Positions 37,129 to 47,120 of a stretch of DNA of 64,000 nucleotides are shown here, one piece after another (the stretch's first letter is position 1; every line of letters begins with the position of its first letter). The notes under the pieces were generated by a model. The model did no database searches. It was given only the letters and a program-made list of their open reading frames with translations, and had not been told where the DNA came from. The DNA is taken from positions 868,001 through 932,000 of the forward strand of contig NZ_CP130886.1 of the NCBI RefSeq assembly GCF_030622045.1. Direction: 5' to 3'. Both the position numbers and the translations under genes were made by a program. This DNA comes from Planctellipticum variicoloris (GTDB taxonomy: Bacteria > Planctomycetota > Planctomycetia > Planctomycetales > Planctomycetaceae).

Positions 37129-38562
37129 TCAGAATCGGCGACGCTCCGGCTTCGGCGCATCGACATACGGGGCCGACGGGGGGGGCTGCACCAGCAGCAG
37201 CCCTTGAGCCGTGCGGAACAGCAGGCGGTTTCCGGAAATTGCGGGGGAAGCGAAGCAGCCCTGACCGACCTGGTTCTCGGCGATCAGTTCACCGCGGGAC
37301 GTCCGATCGACGACCGAGACGATTCCCGCCTCGTTCACGCAGTAGAGATACTTTCCCATTGCGACCGGGGAAGCGGAGAACCGACCCTGCAGTCGCTTTT
37401 TCCAACGGGCTTTGCCGGTGGCTTTCTCCAGGCAGGTCAGCACACCGTCGTCCGCGAGGATCAGCAGATCGCTGTCGCAGACGAGCGGAGACGGGAGGTC
37501 GCTGGCGGATCGCCGTTCCCGCCAGATGACATGCGACGCGGTAACATCTCCGGACCCGTCGGCCCGGATGCAGACGATCTGCTCGTTCGGGTATCGGATT
37601 GAGGCGTACACGCAGTCCTCATCGAACGCCACGCTGCCGACAGGTCGGTCGGCAGTCCAGCGACAGGTCCAGAGCATGGCTCCGTCGGCCGGATTATATG
37701 CGGTGACTCCGCGGCGCCCCGGCAGGACAAGCTGCTCCCGGCCGGCAATTCTTGCGACGATCGGCGTACCGTAGCTGTCTCCAGCAGGTCGGAGGATCCG
37801 CCAGATGATTTCGCCGGTCTGGCGATGGAGGGCCGCGAGGAAACTGGCGCCGCGCAACCGGTCCGCGGGCGCCCCGCGCTGATCGCCCGAAACAATGACC
37901 AGCGAGCCGCTGACGACGGGAGAAGCCATGTAACCCCATGTCGAGGAATACGGTCCCGCCTCACGCTGCCAGAGGAGTTTCCCCGTGAGATCGACGGCGG
38001 TGACTGTCAACTTGCCGGCCTGATCGGACGCCAGAAACATTCGCTCGCCATCGCAGGCTGGCGTCGAGAACGGGGGAGAGCCTCTTGCACCGTTCGGCGG
38101 GAAACCGCCCCGCTGAACGGTCGATGTCCACAGCGGCCGCCCGCTGTCGCGATCGAAGCATTCGAGCAGCAGTGAATCCTGCTTTTCGTCCGCGGCTGCA
38201 ACGTAGACTCGCCCGTCCCAGACAATGGGAGAGGAATGCCCGCTTCCGGAAATCCGGGCCTGCCAGCCGACATTGGCGCTCTGAGACCAGCGAACCGGCG
38301 GCTGCGATTGATCGACAAAACCATTCTGCCGCGGGCCGCGCCACCAGGGCCAGTCTTCCTCTCCGGGAACTGGATCCGCCAGGCGGAAATTCACCGGCAG
38401 GTGAGCCCGATGAACTTCACCGACACCCGTCGACAGCCAGAGTCCGAGAAGGGCGAGGAGGACTGCGCCCCCGCTCGACAGCCCCCATCTCGTCCAGCGA
38501 CTCCTCACGATTCTCACACCTTCGACAGATCGGCGCACGAGCGGCGCCTGGGTTCGGAACAT
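37129..38562 (-). CDS. PQQ-binding-like beta-propeller repeat protein, membrane-anchored
   Basis: The 477-aa protein has an N-terminal membrane anchor (about residues 28-48) and then WPWWRGPRQNGFVDQSQPP, the start shared by many planctomycete outer-membrane-biogenesis BamB-like propellers. Blade repeats of the type 'DG-x-V-Y-x-A ... G-x-x-L-W' follow: WDGRVYVAAADEKQDSLLLE, DSGRPLWTSTV, DLTGKLLWQREAG, and KATGKARWKKRL. It lacks obvious PQQ-dehydrogenase catalytic residues, so a structural or ligand-binding role is likely. Its start is 21 bp downstream of the ABC exporter stop, so the two are probably cotranscribed. Confidence 0.88.
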   Translation of the reverse strand: MFRTQAPLVRRSVEGVRIVRSRWTRWGLSSGGAVLLALLGLWLSTGVGEVHRAHLPVNFRLADPVPGEEDWPWWRGPRQNGFVDQSQPPVRWSQSANVGWQARISGSGHSSPIVWDGRVYVAAADEKQDSLLLECFDRDSGRPLWTSTVQRGGFPPNGARGSPPFSTPACDGERMFLASDQAGKLTVTAVDLTGKLLWQREAGPYSSTWGYMASPVVSGSLVIVSGDQRGAPADRLRGASFLAALHRQTGEIIWRILRPAGDSYGTPIVARIAGREQLVLPGRRGVTAYNPADGAMLWTCRWTADRPVGSVAFDEDCVYASIRYPNEQIVCIRADGSGDVTASHVIWRERRSASDLPSPLVCDSDLLILADDGVLTCLEKATGKARWKKRLQGRFSASPVAMGKYLYCVNEAGIVSVVDRTSRGELIAENQVGQGCFASPAISGNRLLFRTAQGLLLVQPPPSAPYVDAPKPERRRF

Positions 38563-38583
38563 TTGGCGAATGAAGTTGTCGAA

Positions 38584-40623
38584 TTACGCGGCGGCCCGTT
38601 GAGGACCCGCAAACAGGCGTGCATAGAGGGGGCAGGCCGCAATCAGATCTGCATGCTGACCGGCGGCGATGACGCGACCGCGGTCCATGACGACGATGCG
38701 ATCGATGAAGTCGAGCAGCGTCTGGTTCAGGCTGTGCGTGATCAGCACGACCGTCCGTTGGCGGCAGAATTCCCGCAGGGACTGCTGAATCAGTCGCTCG
38801 CTGTGCGCATCGACTGCGGACGTCGGCTCATCCAGAATCAGCAGTTGAGGATCTCTCAATAGTGCGCGGGCCAGCGTAATCCGCTGCCGCTGGCCGCCCG
38901 AGAAGTTTCGGCCCCCTTCGCCGATGATCGTCTGAAGCCCCGCCGGCAGAGTTTCCGTGAACTCGAGCACGTGCGCCCGTTGCGCCGCCTCGCGGACTTC
39001 AACATCGGTGGCGTCGGGACGGCCGTAGCGGATGTTTTCCAGGAGCGAACCGTCAAACAGGACGGCGTCCTGCGAGACGAGCGCCAATTGACCGCGAATG
39101 TCGCGAATGCGCACCTCGCGAAGGTCGATTCCATCGAATCGGACAACGCCCTCGTCGGGATCTGCGAATCGGGCCAGCAGGCTTGCCAGCGTCGATTTTC
39201 CGCATCCGTTCGGGCCGACGATGGCAATGGTTTCCCCGGCGGCGATCCGCAGGTCAACGCCATCGAGTGCGTGCTGGCGGGGAGCGCCGTCGGTTTCGCG
39301 GTGATACGAAAAGCGGACGCCTTCCAGTTCAATGCCGGCCGACAGCGGCCCCAGCCACACCGGTTCTGCGGCCGTCCGCAGCAGCGATTCGCGATCCATT
39401 CTCTGAAAAACGACCTCTGCGGCCGTCCCCGTCTGCTTGATCGTCGTGTAGAACTTGGAGAATTTCCGAACCGGGTCCAGCATTCCCGCCATCAGGGCGT
39501 ACATGACCGACAGGTCCGAGAAATCGAGCTGGCGCCCCGACAGCCGGATGCCCCAGATCGACGTCGCATGGTTCAGGACAAGATAGGCGCACGGCAGCAG
39601 CACCAGGCAAACTGCGGTCTGTCCCAGCATTTCCGTGGCCGGGTTGCACAAGGCGTCGATCCGCACGATGCGGAGCGCCTGCCGATAGAATTCTCGATTC
39701 TGACGGTGGAAGCGTCGCCGCATCGCCCCCGCGGCATCGTACGCGATCACGACCTTCATGTTCGTGAAGGTCTCTTCCAGAGACTTGTAGATCTGCCCCA
39801 TGCTGCTGAGGGTCCGCTGAGCCGCATGGCGCAAACTCTGCCCCAGCCGTCGGTACATCAGGCCTGCGATCGGCAGAAACACGAGTGACAGCAGCGTCAA
39901 CTGCCAGTTCAGAAAGAACGCGGCCCCGAGACAACTCACGGCCTTGAGCGGTTCCCGGACGATTTTTCCCCCGACATCGGAGAGGCCGGCGGCGACGGTC
40001 TGCAGGTCATAGGTCATGGACGATACGATCTGCGGAACTCCCTGCGCCGTGACGGACTGCGGATCCAGTTTCAGCGTCTGCCGGAACAGAGTTTCCCGCA
40101 AATCAATCACGGTTCGCTCAGAGACGCTGGCCACCAGCACGTCCTGGGCGAAGCTGCAGGCCCCTTTCAGGGCCGTTATGACGAGCAGCAGGCCGAACAG
40201 CCCGACCAGCAGTGCGAACTGGTCGGACGGAAGTCTGGGGACGACCTCGGCCTCGACCCAGCTCAAGGTCCAGAGCCGATAAGACGCCTGATTCAGCCGG
40301 CGCTGTTCCCGGGCCTGATCGTTCAGCGCCCTCTCGCGCTGTTCAAATCGCCCCTCAGTTCCATCCTCCGGCAGGTCCGCGAGGAGCGAGTCGAGCGGAG
40401 TCAGCTTCTGTTTGAGAGCCGCGACTTCTTCCTCGGCTTTGGCGACTTCCTGTCGCACGTATTCCGGGAGAGACTGTTCCTGCAGAAAGACCTTCACGAC
40501 CGGAAATGTGAGCAGCAGCTCAATGCTCCACAAGGCAGCGACGATCAGCCCGAAAACCAGAGACCCCGTCAAAGGCCGCCAGTACGGTCGCACGAATCCA
40601 GTCAGTCGGCCCCAGGTCGTCAC
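38584..40623 (-). CDS. MsbA-like ABC exporter (fused permease and ATPase) with a long TM1-TM2 extracytoplasmic insert
   Basis: The 679-aa protein combines a six-helix permease and an ATPase. TM1 spans about residues 18-46, and TM2 starts only at about 136; the 90 residues between are charged, with a coiled-coil-like stretch (EVAKAEEEVAALKQKL, EQRERALNDQAREQRR) not found in standard MsbA-type exporters. The ATPase has Walker A VGPNGCGKST (469-478), signature NFSGGQRQRIT (573-583), Walker B LLILDEP (594-600) and His630 in LITHS. It is expected to be an exporter of lipid or lipid-linked cargo, but the substrate is unknown. A beta-propeller gene follows with a 21-bp gap. Confidence 0.93.
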   Translation of the reverse strand: MTTWGRLTGFVRPYWRPLTGSLVFGLIVAALWSIELLLTFPVVKVFLQEQSLPEYVRQEVAKAEEEVAALKQKLTPLDSLLADLPEDGTEGRFEQRERALNDQAREQRRLNQASYRLWTLSWVEAEVVPRLPSDQFALLVGLFGLLLVITALKGACSFAQDVLVASVSERTVIDLRETLFRQTLKLDPQSVTAQGVPQIVSSMTYDLQTVAAGLSDVGGKIVREPLKAVSCLGAAFFLNWQLTLLSLVFLPIAGLMYRRLGQSLRHAAQRTLSSMGQIYKSLEETFTNMKVVIAYDAAGAMRRRFHRQNREFYRQALRIVRIDALCNPATEMLGQTAVCLVLLPCAYLVLNHATSIWGIRLSGRQLDFSDLSVMYALMAGMLDPVRKFSKFYTTIKQTGTAAEVVFQRMDRESLLRTAAEPVWLGPLSAGIELEGVRFSYHRETDGAPRQHALDGVDLRIAAGETIAIVGPNGCGKSTLASLLARFADPDEGVVRFDGIDLREVRIRDIRGQLALVSQDAVLFDGSLLENIRYGRPDATDVEVREAAQRAHVLEFTETLPAGLQTIIGEGGRNFSGGQRQRITLARALLRDPQLLILDEPTSAVDAHSERLIQQSLREFCRQRTVVLITHSLNQTLLDFIDRIVVMDRGRVIAAGQHADLIAACPLYARLFAGPQRAAA

Positions 40624-40855
40624 AGCTCACGGCATCCCTGCCACCCTGAGGAACGGTCGACTCCAGTCCGCCGACATCTCCCTCCCGGGGGATGCGGATT
40701 ACAGTCCAAATCGTCGTCTCCGTCCAGACGAGCTTGGAGCCGGTACGATCCCGTCTTGCTCTGATTCACGTCCTTCGGATAACCTCCGCGATCCCAAATG
40801 GGGAATCCGGTCCTCATTTCAGCCCTTGCCGGTGTGATCTTCGCGGAACACAAGG

Positions 40856-41725
40856 ATGTTTTGCCCTCGCTGTCGGGCCGACGTCGCCGCGGAATTGTCG
40901 ACCGACAACCGCCGGCTCCTGTGCGCCCGCTGTTCGACCGAGCTCGGTCTGGCAAACGGGCTGGCCCGTCCTGGAACGGTCCATCGCCGTTCGGCAGAGA
41001 TCCAGCACGAAGCCCGGGAACTCCTGGCCCGCTGGAAGGCCGAATCTGCCGGCGGGACTTCCGCTGCGCCGACGGCAACAACTCCTGCGGCGAATGCGGA
41101 GTCCGGTGATCCTTCGCCTCCTGGAGACGCTGCCGTGAACTGGCGCATTGATAAATCGCACGCGGGGCAACCGCTGCCCGCTCCGCTCCCGCCTGCCGAA
41201 TTGCCGCCTCCTTCGGACGCCGGCAGTTCTGCGGCCGTCGGGGCGCCGCATCTTGCCCGGAGACGGCGGCGGCGTCGCGCAAATGTCTCCAGCAAGGGCG
41301 GTTCGATTCAGCAAGCACTGGCTTTGCCAGTCGCCACTCCATCCCGTTCCAGCCCGAACTGGACGATTCTCAGCGGCCAGCTCTGCGCTTACGGGGGAGT
41401 CGGCCTCAGCACCTGCGGCACGGCCCTCGTCCTGTGGGCCTACTTCGGCGGGCCGGAAGTCTATGCTCCGAGCGGCTGGCTGCTGACGATCTTCGGGCAG
41501 ATGCTGCTGTTTCTGGGGGTGATCATGCTGGTTTCAGGCGGGATGGAGCAGACGCAGCGCGAGGTCGTTCTGCGAATCGAGCAACTGGGCGACCGGCTGC
41601 TCCGGATGGAGTTCGCCCACGGCCCGCACGATCTGCAGGGGCCGCACTTTGGACGACAGAGATCGCCGGAAAACCATTCTGAATCAGATGTTACGGCGTG
41701 CGATGCGCCTGTCGCATCGGACTGA
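40856..41725 (+). CDS. zinc-ribbon membrane protein of unknown function
   Basis: The 289-aa protein starts with a CxxC-x(n)-CxxC zinc ribbon (MFCPRCRADVAAELSTDN, RLLCARCSTELG). It continues with an Ala/Pro-rich low-complexity region (residues about 65-130) ending in a poly-Arg stretch, and two hydrophobic helices (about 175-198 and 209-230: YAPSGWLLTIFGQMLLFLGV). A helical region VVLRIEQLGDRLLRMEF follows. This zinc-ribbon plus two-TM arrangement is found in uncharacterised planctomycete proteins. There is no enzyme motif. It is divergent from the ABC exporter. Confidence 0.7.
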   Translation: MFCPRCRADVAAELSTDNRRLLCARCSTELGLANGLARPGTVHRRSAEIQHEARELLARWKAESAGGTSAAPTATTPAANAESGDPSPPGDAAVNWRIDKSHAGQPLPAPLPPAELPPPSDAGSSAAVGAPHLARRRRRRRANVSSKGGSIQQALALPVATPSRSSPNWTILSGQLCAYGGVGLSTCGTALVLWAYFGGPEVYAPSGWLLTIFGQMLLFLGVIMLVSGGMEQTQREVVLRIEQLGDRLLRMEFAHGPHDLQGPHFGRQRSPENHSESDVTACDAPVASD

Positions 41726-41822
41726 TGGCACCGTGCTGAAACAGGCTGAACGTCAGGCTTACGACGATTTCAACGGAAAACGCCCCGACCGGTTGGTACA
41801 GGGCGTCCGCATTGACTCGCAG

Positions 41823-41896
41823 GGTGGCTAACCGGACTTGAACCGGCGACCCCCAGATCCACAATCTGGTGCTCTAACCAGCTGAGCTATAGCCAC
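41823..41896 (-). tRNA. tRNA-His (anticodon GTG)
   Basis: The minus-strand sequence folds into a complete cloverleaf: acceptor GTGGCTA/TAGCCAC, D-loop AGCTGGTTAGA, anticodon stem CCAGA/TCTGG with loop TTGTGGA (anticodon GTG), and T-arm CCGGTTCAAGTCCGG. The base before the 5' end is G, and C occupies position 73, as required for the G-1:C73 pair of tRNA-His. CCA is not encoded. It stands alone between two protein genes. Confidence 0.97.
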
Positions 41897-42034
41897 CATC
41901 GAACGGACGCAAAATACGCCATCGGGCGGCGGGTTGCAAGTCTCTGCCGTCGGGCAAGTTTACCTGCTGAATTCTCTCTCCGAACGGGAGATCAGACCCG
42001 ATCCCGATCCAATTCAAAGGACACGCGAAGCCGC

Positions 42035-42886
42035 TCAAGAGTTCGCGGGCCGGTTCCGCAGGCGGGAGAGCTGGTCCTGAAATGCAGACTTGTCCGGGGC
42101 GTTGGGGGGCGGGAGGTCGGTGCTCGCGGTCCACGATCCGGCGGAACCGAACGGGCTCAACAGGTCGATTTCTGCAGCCAGATGCGGCGGCAATTCGGCT
42201 TGAATGGCCCGCGCCAGCGGTTCGAAGTCGCAAACGCAATGTCCGCCGCCGGGGAGTTCGGCCATAAAAGCCATTCGCAACCCGGCCGTCGCCAGCTTTT
42301 CCACCGCGGCAGACGTCGGCGACTCGTCGTCGCCGAGCGCCTCTTCGCCAAAGTCCCTGGCTCGACGCGGATCGGACACAAAGTCCCAGACATCCGCCGA
42401 AAGGGCGGCCGGGCCTGCCAGCAGATCGATCCAGCGATCACAGCGACGACGAAGTCCGTCAATCGCGCGATACGATCGATCTTCCGGCTCCGGGTTGTAA
42501 TTCAGGAGCAGACGATAAATCTGGCGCCGGATCGGTTCCAGGCTGTCGAATGCGTGTTTCACAATCTGCGACAGGTCGTCGCGGTGCGTTGCGTCGCGCC
42601 CGCAGAGCAGGATGGTGGACCAGACTCGGATCGGCAGTTCGGCGACGAGAATCTCTGCCAGTACGTCGCAGGGAAGTGCGGCCTTCGCTTTGGGATCGGG
42701 GAGGCGCTGCTGCCAGCCCAGACGCAGTTGGCGCATGCACTCCCAGTAACTCTCCAGCCCGCGCGTCGACGGCCAGCCCGATGTTCGGGCCATTGTCGGA
42801 CCGGCCAATGACGCGACAAACGCGAGATCCGCTAGGCGCGGCAGCGCCCAGCGAATTGGCGGAGAGGATTCTTGAGGTGGCATCAC
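42035..42886 (-). CDS. uncharacterised protein
   Basis: The 283-aa soluble protein has an N-terminal segment ESYWECMRQLRLGWQQRL, a helical centre with VWSTILLCGRDATHRDDLSQ and LRRRCDRWIDLLAGPAALSA, and a C-terminal part LRMAFMAELPGGGHCVCDFE. No signal peptide, membrane segment or catalytic motif is seen. It looks like a real folded protein but I recognise no family. It lies just downstream of the tRNA-His gene, in the same orientation. Confidence 0.6.
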   Translation of the reverse strand: MMPPQESSPPIRWALPRLADLAFVASLAGPTMARTSGWPSTRGLESYWECMRQLRLGWQQRLPDPKAKAALPCDVLAEILVAELPIRVWSTILLCGRDATHRDDLSQIVKHAFDSLEPIRRQIYRLLLNYNPEPEDRSYRAIDGLRRRCDRWIDLLAGPAALSADVWDFVSDPRRARDFGEEALGDDESPTSAAVEKLATAGLRMAFMAELPGGGHCVCDFEPLARAIQAELPPHLAAEIDLLSPFGSAGSWTASTDLPPPNAPDKSAFQDQLSRLRNRPANS

Positions 42887-43107
42887 AATCCCGGCGGAGT
42901 CTCGTGTCTGAATGTCTGACTTTCGAATCGGGAATGCAAATGAAATGCCGGGTGTCGTGCCTCGGGCTGTAACTCGTTTTGGGGAAATTCATTACGTCGA
43001 GGCGTTCAGAACGGTGAATACCCGGGGAGATGCCCCGTGTGGTGTTTTGGCAACGTCGGAAGCCCCCGTGTCTGATGCTTGCAACTCTCCCCCAGGCAGA
43101 GTGGCCG

Positions 43108-43797
43108 CTACTTCTTCTTGGCGGTCGGGTCTTCCGCGATTTCGGCGGCCGTCAGATCGCGGATGCGGATCTCCCGCAACGCGGCGACAGTGGCGTAACT
43201 CGATATCCCCAGAGGCTTTGACAGCTCGACCTCCGGGCGGATGGAGATGGTTTTCCCGCGAATGTCCGCGTTCACGACTCGATCATCGCCGATCCATGCC
43301 TGGATATGCGTGTCCGTCACCCGCAGCCGGATCTTGTACCACTCCTTCTTCTTGAACGCCCGGTAGCTCGTGGTTTCGTTCTCCGAGGCGTCCAGGCCAT
43401 TCAGACTCGACAGACCGACGACGCCGCCTCCCCATCCTCCGACGATCAGACTGCATGGCGAGTCCTTGACGGGAACCGTCAGCCCGCAGAAGAAGTCGCC
43501 GCCGTCAACCCGCTGCGCTTCCAGCGAGATCTCGTAGTTCGATCGGGGAAGTTCGCCGCCGGTCCATGTGATTCCGGAGAGGTCGGAACCCTGCTGCATC
43601 AGGATCTGGCCCTCTTCGACCGTGACTTCTCCCTCCCCGCCGAAGTTTGTTGGCTTCCAGTTTTTCAGGGTTTTTCCGTCGAACAGTGCTCGCCACTTCA
43701 CCCCCGTTTCCGGATTCGCTTCCGGCGGCGCGCCATGCGCTACCGCGAAACCGATCCCGAGGCATCCCGTCAGCAGCAACCAGCCAGACCGCATCAT
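43108..43797 (-). CDS. DUF1080 (3-keto-disaccharide hydrolase-type) domain protein
   Basis: The 229-aa protein has a signal peptide (MMRSGWLLLTGCLGIGFAVA) and the concanavalin-like DUF1080 fold. It begins WRALFDGKTLKNWKPTNFGG and continues SLEAQRVDGGDFFCGLTVPV, WEKK-type KKKEWYKIRLRVTDTHIQAW, and the C-terminal LGISSYATVAALREIRIRDL. The family is very abundant in planctomycetes, and some members hydrolyse 3-keto-glycosides. The length fits one DUF1080 domain. ATG 43797 is chosen because AAAGGA lies about 8 nt upstream. The substrate is not known. Confidence 0.93.
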   Translation of the reverse strand: MMRSGWLLLTGCLGIGFAVAHGAPPEANPETGVKWRALFDGKTLKNWKPTNFGGEGEVTVEEGQILMQQGSDLSGITWTGGELPRSNYEISLEAQRVDGGDFFCGLTVPVKDSPCSLIVGGWGGGVVGLSSLNGLDASENETTSYRAFKKKEWYKIRLRVTDTHIQAWIGDDRVVNADIRGKTISIRPEVELSKPLGISSYATVAALREIRIRDLTAAEIAEDPTAKKK

Positions 43798-44116
43798 CGC
43801 ACATCCTTTCGAAATCAGCCGGCAACCGCGGCCGGGCGAAGGTGACTTTCGGAATTGGAAACGGGATTGTCCGGGCTGGTCCCCGTCGTTGCAACCGCTT
43901 CCATCCCACCGGGCGCCCGCGTTCACCAATGCCCGAGGGCCGAATTCCGTATTCAGACCGCAGAGTCCATACGATTGGAAATCGTGGCGCACGGCAGGTT
44001 TGATGAAAGTCGGCCGAGATTTCCCGCAGCGAATTGTCCAGTCCTTGCCGAACATGAGCTAGCTTTCAAGAGATGACGACTGCAAGGAATGCGCGACTCT
44101 CGCGGGCTGCGAAACA

Positions 44117-45856
44117 ATGAGCGGGCTCTGGATTTCGTTACTTCAATTCTCACAGTCAGCCGCCTCAGGAGGTGCGATTTCAGCGCTGGCCGCGGTCTGC
44201 CTGCTCTACTATCTCCACCACATCTACCTTCTCGACGGCACGCGCGAGCTGATGAAATCGCTCCGCGAGGAATTGAGTCTTGTGGAACTTGAGTGTCGCC
44301 AGCTCGGACGCGAACGCTCAGTCACGCGAACTGAGATTCAGTTGCTGCGGGAAATGCTTGGCCAGCCGGACTTCGAGAAAGCCAGCGAATTGCTCCTGCG
44401 GCGATTTATTCCGAACGTGCAGGAAGGACTGGCCGCTGTCATCCAACTGGGACCGTCCGCGGAACTTCGTGTGATGCCGCGGGGGCTCTGCGAGGAGTCG
44501 GTTCGCAACCTGCAACTCGATCCCGAATTCGTCGCCTCGCTTCGCAACGGACCGCCAATTCTGATCGACGGATCGCGACTGACGTCCACGCGTCTGATGG
44601 CAAGTCTGTCCGTGGCGGACCGTCGCAAAATTGAGAGCCTGGCGCTTGTCGGTGTCGGTGCGGGCGATCAGATGCACGCGATTCTGATGACGAGCCGTCT
44701 GTTGCCCGTGTGCGGGGTGCCGCGTCAGCAACTGGAACTGCTAGCCCGAATCGCTGCCAGCCTTTCCGGCTCGCTCCATCAGCACATTCGCCACCATCAC
44801 CAGTCGGCCCAGCTTCAGTTCACGCAGGTCCTGCTGGAACTGCGCGGAGTGCTCGATGCTCTGCAGGCCGATCCCATTCGCGTTATGCAGGAGTTTCTCG
44901 AACGCGTGGTGCAGCTCGTCGAGGCCGATCGCGGCATCGTGTTCCTGATTTCGGACAGGCACGGTTCCGGACTCGCTCCCGCGGCCAGAATCGGCCAGCC
45001 CCTTTCCGCCGGCGCCGAACCGGTCTGGCGGCGACATGAAGAGGCCATCGCCTGGGCGGGTTTCAGGGCGCAGCAGCAGTCGTCCTTTGATTCGGCGCAG
45101 CTCAAGCGGTTCCACGTCGACAGTCTGATCGGATCGGCCCTGACGATTCCGATCATCATTGACGACCGCACACCCGGGGTGCTGTGCCTGACGCGATCGA
45201 GGAACACTCCATTCGCCGCGCATCTGCAGTCGCTTCTCGAAAACGCCGTCGATGTTTTTACGACGGTGATGAATCGCGGACTGGAGGCGCAGGAGTTCGA
45301 ACGCCAGGCGCGCGAGGATGGTTTGACAGAGCTCGCCAATCGCCGCGAGTTCGATCGCCAGTTGCTGCGGGAAGTGGAGGCCGTCCATGCTCAGCAGGTT
45401 GAAGGGTGCTGCCTGCTGCTCCTTGATCTCGATCGATTCAAGAAGGTCAACGACGACTACGGTCATCAGGGGGGGGACGAAGTCTTGCGGATCACGGCTC
45501 GCGTCCTGAAGGATCGCGTTGCCCGGATCCGCTCCGGCGACCGGGTGCTGCTCGCCCGCTACGGCGGCGAAGAAATGGCGCTGATTCTCCCGTCATTTAC
45601 GATGCAGGGCGCTTTAAGAGTCGCCGAGCAGATCCGCGAGGCGATCGAAAAAACTGACTTCCGCCACGAGAACCGCTCGATCCATGTCACGGTCAGCATC
45701 GGGGTGGCCAGTTGCCCGCTCCACGCACTGAATGCGCCGGATCTGCTGGAAGCCGCCGACACGGCGCTGTACCAGGCGAAAGCACGCGGGCGAAACCGGG
45801 TTTGCGCCGCAATTCAGTCGCCGCTGGTCGAGTCCGGATCGGGGATTCTGGGCTGA
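44117..45856 (+). CDS. membrane-anchored GAF-GGDEF diguanylate cyclase
   Basis: The 579-aa protein has one TM helix (about residues 19-38), a helical linker, a GAF-like sensory domain (about 250-390: [31 protein letters not shown]) and a C-terminal GGDEF domain (about 400-570) with [51 protein letters not shown] (active site GGEEM, 483-487). It should make cyclic di-GMP. The RxxD allosteric inhibitory site (RSGD, 472-475) is seven residues before GGEEM rather than the usual five. The gene is divergent from DUF1080 and is followed by a glycosyltransferase. Confidence 0.93.
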   Translation: MSGLWISLLQFSQSAASGGAISALAAVCLLYYLHHIYLLDGTRELMKSLREELSLVELECRQLGRERSVTRTEIQLLREMLGQPDFEKASELLLRRFIPNVQEGLAAVIQLGPSAELRVMPRGLCEESVRNLQLDPEFVASLRNGPPILIDGSRLTSTRLMASLSVADRRKIESLALVGVGAGDQMHAILMTSRLLPVCGVPRQQLELLARIAASLSGSLHQHIRHHHQSAQLQFTQVLLELRGVLDALQADPIRVMQEFLERVVQLVEADRGIVFLISDRHGSGLAPAARIGQPLSAGAEPVWRRHEEAIAWAGFRAQQQSSFDSAQLKRFHVDSLIGSALTIPIIIDDRTPGVLCLTRSRNTPFAAHLQSLLENAVDVFTTVMNRGLEAQEFERQAREDGLTELANRREFDRQLLREVEAVHAQQVEGCCLLLLDLDRFKKVNDDYGHQGGDEVLRITARVLKDRVARIRSGDRVLLARYGGEEMALILPSFTMQGALRVAEQIREAIEKTDFRHENRSIHVTVSIGVASCPLHALNAPDLLEAADTALYQAKARGRNRVCAAIQSPLVESGSGILG

Positions 45857-45998
45857 ATCGGTTCCCGGACTCCGGCAGCAACTCGGCGAGCCGCTGGGTG
45901 GACGCAGCGCCGATGGATATGGCACGATGCTGTGGCCGGCCGTTGCGGGGCCGGCCGCGTGTTCCCCACGGCCATTCTCCGGATGCTGTCTTTCCATA

Positions 45999-46790
45999 AT
46001 GTCGGACTTCCCTGTTGCTGCTGCCGCGCCCCGACCCCGCGGAAAAGTCATCGCCGTCATGCCCGCCTACAATGCGGCGCTCACGCTCGAACGGACCATC
46101 GCCGATATTCCGCCGGGCTCCGTCGACCAGGTCATCGTCGTCGACGACTGCAGTCGCGACAATACCGTGGAGGTGGCGGAGCGGCTTGGTTTGACCGTCG
46201 TCCGGCATGAGAAAAATCTGGGCTACGGCGGCAACCAGAAGACCTGTTATCGCCTGGCGCTCGAGGCCGGCGCCGACTACGTCGTGATGATTCACCCGGA
46301 CTACCAGTACGACAGCCGGGTGATCCCCGTTGCAATCGAAATCATCCGACTCGGCATCTGCGACTTCGTCATGGGATCACGAATCCGCACCCGGCGCGAG
46401 GTCCTGGACGGGGGGATGCCCCTGTACAAGTATCTTGCGAACCGTTGCCTGACATTCATCGAGAACGTCGCCCTGGGACAAAATCTGGGGGACTTCCACA
46501 GCGGCTTTCGGGCCTACCGCCGCGAGGTCCTGGAGACGATTCCCTACGAACAGAACTCGAACGACTTCGTTTTCGACACGCAGTTTCTGGCGCAGTCGGT
46601 CTATTTCGGATTCAAGCTCGGCGACATCCCCGTTCCCGTCCGCTATTTCGATGAGGCGAGCAGCATCAATTTCCGCCGCAGCGTGACTTACGGTCTGGCG
46701 ACGCTGGGCGTCATGGCGCTGTACGGGCTGAAGAAACTGGGGCTGTCGCGGTCCCCCCTCTTTGTGAGAAAGTTGACTTCGTCGGTATAA
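45999..46790 (+). CDS. family 2 glycosyltransferase (dolichol-phosphate-mannose-synthase-like)
   Basis: The 263-aa enzyme has the GT-A donor motifs [55 protein letters not shown], and IHPDYQYDS (DxD region), plus DFVMGSRI and a C-terminal part [20 protein letters not shown]. This resembles DPM1/DPMS-type synthases without the GtrA-like membrane domain. The acceptor may be a polyprenyl phosphate. It is cytoplasmic or membrane-associated. The upstream frame extends to 45732, but ATG 45999 is the conserved start. Its neighbour is a GGDEF protein. Confidence 0.92.
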   Translation: MSDFPVAAAAPRPRGKVIAVMPAYNAALTLERTIADIPPGSVDQVIVVDDCSRDNTVEVAERLGLTVVRHEKNLGYGGNQKTCYRLALEAGADYVVMIHPDYQYDSRVIPVAIEIIRLGICDFVMGSRIRTRREVLDGGMPLYKYLANRCLTFIENVALGQNLGDFHSGFRAYRREVLETIPYEQNSNDFVFDTQFLAQSVYFGFKLGDIPVPVRYFDEASSINFRRSVTYGLATLGVMALYGLKKLGLSRSPLFVRKLTSSV

Positions 46791-46835
46791 TTGACGAAGC
46801 CGTCTCCGCCCCGCCTGCCTCGGGATTTGCCTGTC

Positions 46836-47120
46836 GTGGATCAGCCTGCTGCTCTGGAACTGCTGCTCGCTACGCACGAGTTCCCCTGCCGTTTTCTGTT
46901 CAAGGCCATCGGTCGGACTGACGGCAGCTTTGCCGAGCAGGTTGTGGCCGTGGTGCGGGCCGAGCTGGATCACGATTTTGACTCGCCGTTTTCGCTCAAG
47001 CACACGGCGGGCGGCCGGCACGTCTCGGTGACGATTGAACCGTGGATTGAGACCGCCGAACAAGTCCTCGCCGTCTACGCCTGCATCCGGACTGTCCCCG
47101 GGCTGGTCATGCTGATGTAA
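46836..47120 (+). CDS. DUF493 (YbeD-like) family protein
   Basis: The small protein (94 aa from GTG 46836; 109 aa if TTG 46791 is used) has the DUF493 pattern: LLLATHEFPCRFLFKAIGRT, AVVRAELDHDFDSPFSLKHT, RHVSVTIEPWIETAEQVLAV, and C-terminal VPGLVMLM. YbeD is a ferredoxin-fold regulatory protein of unclear function. The 3' end overlaps the convergent SRPBCC gene by 14 nt. GTG 46836 is preferred because it starts closer to the conserved core. Confidence 0.82.
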   Translation: MDQPAALELLLATHEFPCRFLFKAIGRTDGSFAEQVVAVVRAELDHDFDSPFSLKHTAGGRHVSVTIEPWIETAEQVLAVYACIRTVPGLVMLM

